DNA from: Cruorifilaria tuberocauda
Lineage: Eukaryota; Nematoda; Chromadorea; Rhabditida; Onchocercidae
DNA: 64,000 nucleotides
Reading direction: 5' to 3'
NCBI GenBank assembly: GCA_013365365.1
Contig: JABVXU010000054.1
Location: 62,001 to 126,000, forward strand
Part shown: positions 56,566 through 64,000 of the stretch, in pieces
How the letters are laid out: each line of letters opens with the position of its first letter
Position numbering within the stretch: position 1 is the first letter of the stretch
Notes under the pieces: generated by a model
Seen by the model: the letters and a program-made list of their open reading frames with translations, nothing else
What the model was told of the DNA's origin: nothing
The model's database searches: none
Translations under genes and position numbers: made by a program

Positions 56566-58650
56566 ATGAGAGGTAAGGCTTGTTAATGCTTGTTACTGAA
56601 GCAGTATGACGTTGTTTTGTCTCCATTGACAAACTTTTGTATGTAATTTCTAATTTGCTTATTACAGAAAGAGAGGTTCTGAAAAGGCTGAGGTCCCTAA
56701 TTTAAAACAGTTACTATGTCAGATTGTGTGTAACATTGAAGGTTTCGAGATAGGAATCGAAATGCAAATGTGCTTTCCATAGATCAGTGCTTTTAATAGA
56801 TTGAAATAATGCACAAAGATTTATTATTTCTATAATTATCCACAAAAACACGGTTCTGTCCGGGACGAGCTCTTACAGTGATGTTCTCATCACTGTGGTC
56901 AGCACTGTTCACTCAGGTACAGTTCCTCATCCAACTTGCCTCTTGTCGTTGTTCCAGGAAGTTAAAATTGAACGCTCTAATTTGTTGATTTTCATACATT
57001 ATTAGAGGCAATAAATGATTGTACTAATAGCATAATCTTTAGTGGTTAATGCAAAATTGTTTGTTGACATCAATAGTCGCAGTTTCTTATAATAAGTCTT
57101 CTGTTTCATTATTATGCAATGGCATTCTGTGATAATTGAGTTACTGATAGGTCAGTGAAGAGTTCCGATTTTCTGTTTTTATCCAAATCCGATATCAGAT
57201 CTATTTTATAAATGTGCTATATTTAACTGTTGGAACATTACTGCTCATCACGTACGGCTCAGCAAATTGTTCAAAAGCGAGGAAACTTTCACTCACAAAA
57301 AATGGTATTTTTTTTTGTTGCATCTCTGTCACATTTGATTTCTTCGAAAATCTGGAAATTAAATTCTCTGCAGGTTGAAAAATTGAGTATTTATGAGAAC
57401 TTGTTATAACGTCGAGATGGACATTCTACACATATGTAATATTTAATCAGTTTGAATCCAGGAACCCAAGAGAAGCCAAAGAAAGCAGTTATTGAACATT
57501 CCATACGCTTAAGTTTTCATAATGATTTGCCAAAAAGTGAAGGAAGTGGCGAATATTCGTCCAAAAAAACTGTTGCCAAACATCATCCTAAAACTCTATT
57601 TGTGAGTCCTGATCGGACGCAGTCAGGGTATGCATAAGTTCCAATAATGTGAAAAAGCAACGATTAATCCCTCTCGAAAAGTTGATTCTGAATCCCAGAA
57701 AATCATTCTGTCAGGTCGTACATTACAAAGGTAGGACTCCTGTTGAAAAATGGGGCCAAAAATCTTACTACATTTTCTATCACATTAATACGTTCTTTAT
57801 TACTTTCGAAAAATCTTTGTTACTTAACAACATATTAATTACAATGGTATTTTGAAATTGAATCAGTTTTGTAGATAGTAGTAAATGGTACGCTTTCAGA
57901 GTAGTTGTCTCGAAGGACTTATTACCGTCCAAACATACCTCAAAATTATATCTTAAAGCACAAACGATTGTCGGGAAATCCATGGTAACTTTTCATTTCA
58001 TTTTCTTTACTAGAAGCATACTGAAAATTATTCAAATAATGAACTTTAATTACTCACGCTTTCTAAGTGAACTTTGGTCTCCTGATGTTTTAGAAACTTC
58101 CAAGAATACTTCATTTACTTTTTCTTGTTGGCCATTATTTTTCAAATCATCGATGAAGAACAGGCAAAGAATTTCATCAGCTAATTTCGTATTTCAGTTT
58201 TTTATTCACATGAACTGGTTAAGATATGCGACAAAAAGTAACCACAGAAAATAAGATCCATATAAACGAACTATATTTATTAAGGTCGTTGGAAATAAGA
58301 AATTGATTGACGATAAAACGCAAATATCTGGATCATCGACGGATTTTACGCAGTTAACTGTAGTATCAGAAGGAAATGATAAACAGTCATCAAAGACATT
58401 AACAGAATCAACAGGCAAGGAAAACGAAAAGCAAACGAAATCAAAAAATGCATTGGAATGTAATAAAACACTACAAGAAGCTGTTACAGAAAATATTTCA
58501 ATAAACCAGGTATTAAATACTGCACCAAGTAGGAAAAAGCAACAATCTGAAGTGGAAGAATCGGAAAATACCAAAAACAGCAATATTTCTCCTACGGAAG
58601 ATAACAAGCAATCCGTCACATCTCCTACTCGGTCGATACAACCAGGATGA
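56566..58650 (+). CDS. Unknown Ser/Lys-rich protein, exon structure uncertain
   Basis: Probable exons: 56566-56572 (ATG AGA G before a consensus donor), one starting at 57462, one ending at 57730, 57875-57984 and 58285-58650. Phases of the last three agree. The middle is ambiguous: either 57462-57601 plus 57658-57730 (strong GTGAGT donor, poor AAAAAG acceptor) or 57462-57536 plus 57623-57730 (GTGAAG donor, ACGCAG acceptor); both keep frame. The central part looks globular (RKSFCQVVHYKD, SSKWYAFRVVVSKDLLPSK). The last exon, 121 residues, is disordered and rich in Ser, Thr, Lys, Glu and Asn (SSKTLTESTGKENEKQTKSK). No membrane helix and no family recognised. Confidence 0.45.
56875..56896. repeat. 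9-bp perfect palindrome with 4-nt loop
   Basis: ACAGTGATG and its reverse complement CATCACTGT flank TTCT, in the large first intron proposed for the 56566 gene. May be a hairpin or a dyad factor site. Confidence 0.75.
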
Positions 58651-60450
58651 AAACAAAAGACAAAAATTGAAATTTTTTTTTGGAAGAGGTAAATTTGAAG
58701 AGGTTCCCTTTTGTTATATTCGTGATATTTATTCCCATCTATTTGTAGACCAGACCTTGTATTAAATAAAATTGTTGTTTATGAAGGAAGTTGCCGATGA
58801 TGTAGAGATGTTTTGAGTGAAAATAAATTTTGGCTCCATGACATGAAAGATGTGTGTCACCACTCCCTTCCTATTCTTCATTTATATACAATGATGGATA
58901 TGTTGTACATTGTAAAAAGTATGAATGATACGGTCTTTATAATAGAACATTTTCAGTCACGTTGGGCACTTACTTTAATCCTAAATCATTTGCAACTGTT
59001 GCATTGCTAATTTCAATCGATATTTTTGAATTGTAAATATCATGATAACATGTTGTTACTATATCAGAACAATTGAGTTCTGATCATTGATGAAATATTT
59101 TCTATAGTGATGAGTAATACTTTAATTCTTATTTTGAAATAAATTTATTTTTTATATTTCAAGATTTTAGAGTTTAATGAAAATTCAGAATAATTCTCCT
59201 TCTTGTTAATTAAAAAAATGAAAAAATTTATTTAAAAAAAATTGTATTGCAGCATAGAGAGAAAATAATTTTGGTCTAATTAAGTGTATTAGCACAACTT
59301 AAGAAACTTGATGATAATTTCAGAAAGCAGTGAAGCCAACTAGTTAACCAGTTGACTGTTTGGTAGATTGAGGAATAATAATGGGTGAAATTTAATAATG
59401 GAAATTCTCTATACCATTCGATTTACATTAAAATAATGTTAGCTATAGAAAATAGAATTAAAGTTTGAATAGAATTAATATATTCCTGTAAAATAATGTT
59501 ACAGGGATATATTAATTCTATTCAAATAACCGAAGCAGATGAGATGGAAAAGGAATAGATAATAAATAGCCTAAATTATGAAATTAAAAGTGTTGAAAAT
59601 ATACAAGATATTTTTCAATTTTTGCATGAAAAACATCATTTGGAAATGTAAAATTGATTAAATGATGATGAATATGTAATTTACTTGAAAACTGTACTGC
59701 TTCACAGAAGTATGGCAATTTGAAGTCATTTAGTAATTCGCCATCATTGTGGAGCTTTAAAATGGCTAATAACTTATACGTCTTTTTTCACTCTGATTTT
59801 AATCATTTGAAAACGATTAGTTACTATTAACACATATAGAGATTTTTAGTCAAATGAAAATTTCCAAAATTGATTCTTATGTAGTTTCACAGAATCGTAG
59901 TTTTAAATTCGCTGTTGTTCAGAAGAAATTAAGGTTGCATAAATTAAGCGTAATTTCATTTTCTTACTCAATCTTTTCTCGCATGTTCTGTTGAAATGGC
60001 GCAAATGACTTCATCGCGGATGTTGCTGAAAAAAATGACAACAGCAATTCCTTACTATTTTCTTTTTCCCTATGCAAATTATTTAGAATTTTTAGTTGTA
60101 TTTGAGGCCATTTGATGTGTCCGGTGAAGAGATGATAGAAAGTACGTTAATTTGCTTATTAAATGTGGCGACAGGTGGTTGTGATATGCGCATTTATTTT
60201 ATTTAAAGCAAACAATCATTTCGTGCAGTCAGCTGACTATGATACAAAAGGTTTCAGTGATCGATCCCTGATATCCGATAACTGCTGATAGATAAATTGG
60301 TTGATCGGAAGGAAATGTTTCGGGAAGTACATTTCAATAATATATTTAAATTTGGCTTTCGAGAGCTTTGGGATAAATTTTAGCGCTTCTAGAAGGGCCT
60401 GCTAATGAGTCAAAGTAAGATCAGATGAATTAAGTTTCTCGCATTTAGCG
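58651..60450. other. Spacer with one long hairpin
   Basis: AT-rich, no supported coding sequence. The notable content is the 28-bp inverted repeat at 59464-59526. The sequence CATTTAG two bases before the ATG at 60451 is a likely trans-splice acceptor. Confidence 0.5.
59464..59526 (+). repeat. Long hairpin: 28-bp stem, 7-nt loop
   Basis: The arm at 59464-59491 (TTTGAATAGAATTAATATAT-like) and the arm at 59499-59526 are reverse complements over 28 bp with one exception, which on the plus strand is a T facing G, a wobble pair in RNA. The next outer pair (59463/59527) is also G-T. So the plus-strand transcript would fold fully, the minus-strand one with mismatches. It could be a miRNA-like precursor, a tiny MITE or a terminator-like structure. 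Confidence 0.85.
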
Positions 60451-62081
60451 ATGACCATTCCACACACTCATTATACATTTGTACAAAAACGTCGAGATAA
60501 TATATCTTCTATTTCTTCGGTCAAATTGGAAGATGAAAAAAGACGGAATAAGAGAATAGTCTCAAGTAAGTTTAATATCCTTAATTCAAATACTGAAAGA
60601 TTAGTAATTCACTTAAGCATCCTTGAATGGAATGCTAAGTAGAGTGACGAGTAAGTTGATTCTTTAGTTTGAATTATTATTGCTTAGTCTAATCTTTCAG
60701 ATGATATTTTAAAATTTTCCAAATGATGGAGCTATATATCACTTCATATCATTTTATGAACTTGTAATTTATCAGTTTAAAATAGCTAGAAAGAATTAAA
60801 CTATCTCGAAGAACTGATGTCTAGTCAAATTGAAACTAATTTTTGAATTTTCTATAAATCTCCAATGCTTCCGAAATAAAAAGCGAAATTTGAAGCGAGG
60901 AATTCTGATTATGCAGAAAAAAATAATTATAGTATGATATGATTACACTAATCTTAAGTTCCAAGCTATTATCACTGTATTCTTTACTTTCACAACAGTG
61001 ATAAATTCATGATAATATCACTTCAACAACTTGACATTGATCATTCCATTCAAGACAAATTTAATGACGGTTCCATGAATATTAATCAATATGGCACAAG
61101 CTGTTTTCAGACAACAATGAAATATTCTCCAATCAGACAGAAAACAATTCTTCTACCATTCCCGCAAATATAAGAAATACAACAGTACAGGCATGAAATT
61201 TTAAATTTCTTTTGAAATCCCCTCAAATTTTTTTTAAAAAGAAGTCAAATTAAAAAAGAGCTAAATGAGCTCCAAATGAATAAGCTGAAGTAGAGAGGAG
61301 GAAGAAGTGAGACGAGAGAGCATAACGCCAGAAAACGTCTACGTTCTATATTTGATAACATGAAATTAACATCACGTGAGACGTTTGCTTCGAGTTCATT
61401 TGACTTAATTTATTAATTACACATATGTCTTCAATAAATTCTTACTTTAATGCATATTGAATTTAAAAGGTAAAGAATATTTTAGATTACATCAGATAAG
61501 AAAAATTCCTCAATTACTCCAAGTTAGTTATGGTTTTATTACTCAAACAATCTCCTCAAGTTTACTTACTTTTAAAGTAGAAATATAATTTGAAAATTGA
61601 GGTCATTGCTGTACGGATGAAATATCACAGTATCATAAAAAAATTGTCATCAAAAAATGTATCAAAGGAAAAACTGATAACATCTTAAATGCGTTTCAAG
61701 AATTTGATTAAACAGTAAATGAAACATGATTAGGAAATTCGATATCACTATCAAATATTGATGAATTTTAAAAAAGGAATCATTGAATTTATTTACAGTT
61801 TTTAAATTCCAAATTTAAATTCAATTTTTAAATTCAAAACAAATCTTGGGAATTCTGAATCTAAGAGTAGGTAGGAAATGAATTAAAAATTTCAAATAGC
61901 ATTGCTTTCTATTGTTATTGTTGAAATTTCGAAATTTGTAGTGGAAACAATTTTAATATTAATGGGTATTACGACAATATTAGCAATAACTTTGACCTAT
62001 ACATGGACTGTTTATACCACCGAGAAGAGATTGTTTACGGAGAGACAAATAGCTATGCAAATAACTCCAACCGTTAAATAA
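60451..62081 (+). CDS. Small one-pass membrane protein, 84 aa
   Basis: Two exons, 60451-60565 and 61942-62081, joined in phase (A|TG) with strong splice sites (A|GTAAGT and TTTGTAG). A TTTAG acceptor lies 2 nt before the ATG, typical of trans-splicing. The first exon is polar and basic (MTIPHTHYTFVQKRRDNISS, EDEKRRNKRIVS); the second gives one membrane helix (about residues 42-62, ILILMGITTILAITLTYTW) followed by a short charged tail (TEKRLFTERQIAMQITPTVK). This layout suits a small organelle or ER membrane subunit. No family recognised. The intron of about 1.4 kb could hide a further exon. Confidence 0.5.
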
Positions 62082-63096
62082 TTCCATCGATCGATCTTTT
62101 AATTCGTGCTTTTTTCATAAACTTTTAATAAACATTTTGCTTCCAATCTTTCTAATTAACAATATAAAGCTTGAAAGGATTTACTTCAAGGTTGGTTGAT
62201 AATCAATAACGATGACGAAGAAAATATGAATGAAAGTAGATACCTCAATAAGGAATGCAAGACCAATTAATTATCCATCTCTTAGCATTATCCATCTTAG
62301 CAGTATGGAATATCCTAACAAAAATATAGCTTGCCATTCATTAAAATTGAGATTTCAAAGAGAATTTGAACTGCACTGATAGCTAAAAAAACGATGTTAA
62401 ACTCGTTTGTGTCTTAATTCATCATTTTTGTTATTTTGCATTATCTTGCAGAATGATTAAGCGATCACTTAATTTCATGCAAGTATAATTAAATGATAAC
62501 TGAAATCTATCAATTACAACAATTAAAACAACTTTTCCCACTCGTCGAATTTTAATTCTTACCTCATTCCACAAGAAAAAGCAGTGGTTGAAACAGTTTC
62601 ACGACATACTTTTGAACGGAATATCGCGCGGTTAAAATTGTTGAGAATTCCAGCAACATGTGGAGTGGAGATAATATGTTTCTTTCACCTTAGGAGAAAT
62701 TTTTTTTACTCTTTCTATTCTTCCACTTCCTCCATCTATTACAGTAAATCGTAAGAATTTTGTTAATTTACAATTTTCAGCCTTATTCTTAACATTTTCA
62801 GCCTGTGATTTCTGCAATCTTTTACTAATGAAATTTACTATTATCTGGGAAATCTATATCAAAATTTTTAATCACTATTTTAGAAATCACAAATCGTCCT
62901 AATTTCACAAACACTTTCAAAGTCAATGACACAAAAATGTGTCTGTCAACAATTATTGCATCTAATTTTATTTTGTTCTTTTTTATGATACATTTCGCAT
63001 AACCGTCCTTATCCTGTTGTTATCTGCAAGAAATTATCCTATTGGATAGTACTGTAATTTACAGAAATTACTATTTTCCTTACTTCCCATCTGAGG
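62082..63096. other. Spacer, no supported gene
   Basis: AT-rich. A minus-strand 61-codon frame (62632-62817) has no support. The missing 5' exons of the 63214-63563 gene might lie here but were not identified. Confidence 0.4.
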
Positions 63097-63222
63097 CCAC
63101 TATTTAATAGAATAAATTTATGAGATAAGAGTTCATATGATGTGATTCAGGTTATCGGACCACTATTTAATAGAATAAGTTTATGAGATAAGAGTTCATA
63201 TGATGTGATTCAGGTTATCGGA
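63097..63222. repeat. Tandem duplication of a 63-bp unit containing a 3' splice site
   Basis: Two adjacent 63-bp copies (63097-63159, 63160-63222) differ at one base. Each ends with GTGATTCAG followed by GTTATCGGA, so the 3' splice site and first exon bases are duplicated. Only the second copy continues into an open frame. Confidence 0.9.
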
Positions 63223-63563
63223 ACATTTCTTTATCTGCAAATGATAAGAGCAAAATTTATTTGGACTTGGACCTTAATCATTATCGTTCTTCTGTGGGTT
63301 TATGGCCATCGAAAGTTATGCAATTTCTCCATCAAACAGAAGATTTCTGTACTAAATTCGAACTTCCAGCAGTCTTCATCATTTGTAAACGGATTAGAAT
63401 TCCGTTACGCGTGGTACAAAATCAATCGATACGAGAAAAATTTTCAACCATTCTTTTATTTGATCGAACCAGCAATATGTACAAGTATGTGCCAGAAAAG
63501 TTGGGTTTTATTTTCCAATGGAATAAAGCAACTTTAGGTGAATTGCTGAAATTCAACCACTAA
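63214..63563 (+). CDS. Terminal exon of an unknown protein
   Basis: After the second copy of GATTCAG the frame is open for 115 codons to TAA (phase: one base from the previous exon). The residues look like a folded alpha/beta domain: SKIYLDLDLNHYRSS, KVMQFLHQTEDFC, ELPAVFIICKRIRIPLRVVQ, TILLFDRTSNMYKYVPEKLG, FIFQWNKATLGELLKF. There is no membrane helix in this frame. I could not assign a family; the pattern of alternating hydrophobic strands suggests a thioredoxin- or nuclease-like fold, but that is a guess. Upstream exons were not found. A second open frame overlaps it in another phase and is taken as a shadow. Confidence 0.5.
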
Positions 63564-63912
63564 TGAATTTCGTCTTGCTTTGTTATATTTAATTATTAAT
63601 ATTTAAGTTAAGCATTTTGAGAGATGCAATGTCGGAATTGTTTTGCAAAAATATTCTTAACTGCTTTTTCTCTGAAATCTGATAAAGAAATTTTGTAGAG
63701 AGTATCAGATTTCAAAAATTCAGGGTTATCTCGCTAACTTATTCGGCTAACTAATCAATTTAATTTTCTTTCAGTGGAAGAATCAGTTTTGCAAGAGAGT
63801 ACTATTTGATTCTGCAATTTGTCAAAAATCGACCGAAAAATCTTATGAATGCTTTCGGTTACTGAAATTTGATTCATTGAACTAGCAGAAACATAGTGTT
63901 TTATTTTTAGAA
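63564..63912. other. Spacer or intron with a 12-bp hairpin
   Basis: Contains the perfect inverted repeat TGAAATCTGATA (63673-63684) and TATCAGATTTCA (63703-63714) with an 18-nt loop. Otherwise nothing supported; the end is the acceptor of the next exon. Confidence 0.6.
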
Positions 63913-64000
63913 AAAAAACAGGCAGCGATAGTTTTGTATATAGCAGTAACACCGGATAAGAACGGTTTGTCGATCAGGAATTTGATCAGGCATACTTGGG
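63913..64000 (+). CDS. GT31-like beta-1,3-galactosyltransferase exon, cut by window end
   Basis: After a clear acceptor (TTATTTTTAG) the frame reads QAAIVLYIAVTPDKNGLSIR followed by NLIRHTW at the window edge. This matches the start of the GT31 catalytic domain (hydrophobic strand, short loop, then RxxIRxTWG). Enzymes of this family transfer galactose or N-acetylhexosamine in the Golgi. Only about 29 codons are visible; the upstream exon with the signal anchor was not identified. Confidence 0.55.

Noticed and set aside
63205..63537. 110-codon hydrophobic frame overlapping the terminal exon at 63214
   Set aside because: The other frame has coding-like strand/helix pattern and a clean acceptor; this one starts inside the duplicated repeat.

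Overview
The window reads as nematode nuclear DNA: AT-rich, with compact genes broken by many short introns, short pyrimidine-rich 3' splice sites ending in TTTCAG or TTTTAG, many GTTNNN as well as GTAAGT donors, and splice-acceptor sequences directly upstream of several start codons, as expected for spliced-leader trans-splicing. Gene content (GAD/unc-25, VMP1/epg-3, U2AF65/uaf-1, GT92, a Pao/BEL relic) and the long AT-rich spacers suggest a parasitic spirurid, most likely filarial, but the species is inference. All gene models were assembled by hand from exon homology, splice sites and phase. For the recognised genes the phases close exactly.

Layout. Minus strand 1-5306: NSRP1 (cut by the window start), RNF121, and a small one-pass membrane protein whose last exon also carries the RNF121 start codon. 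Plus strand 5473-6863: RNF185, divergent from the former with only about 166 bp between start codons. Minus 7681-11846: a 13-exon KLHL2/KLHL3-type BTB-kelch gene. 11847-14000: sparse, with two small unexplained ORFs and a palindrome. Minus 14001-16664: a GT92 glycosyltransferase. Plus 16900-17930: a decayed Pao/BEL retrotransposon. Minus 18515-19855: an unknown 105-aa protein. Plus 20059-20734: a UBE2L3-like E2 with Ser in place of the catalytic Cys. Minus 21701-25531: U2AF65. Plus 26667-30209: a short URB1/NPA1 relative. Plus 31124-34192: VMP1. Plus 35543-41119: glutamate decarboxylase. Minus 42482-43819: a Cys-rich putative GPI-anchored protein. Minus 47312-56152: TM2D2, SDHAF2, DRG2 and RPRD1 in tandem. 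56566-64000: poorly characterised plus-strand genes and exons, ending in the first bases of a GT31-like galactosyltransferase exon.

Functional themes. Four genes of the ubiquitin system lie in the first 21 kb: two ER-membrane RING ligases sharing a divergent promoter, a CUL3 adaptor, and an E2 of a RING/RBR-type family that has lost its catalytic residue. ER biology recurs (RNF121, RNF185, VMP1), as does RNA processing (NSRP1, U2AF65, RPRD1, URB1). The most unusual structures are the shared exon at 4652-4745, the catalytically dead E2, a duplicated palindrome flanking one KLHL exon, a 28-bp hairpin at 59464-59526, and a duplicated 3' splice site at 63097-63222.
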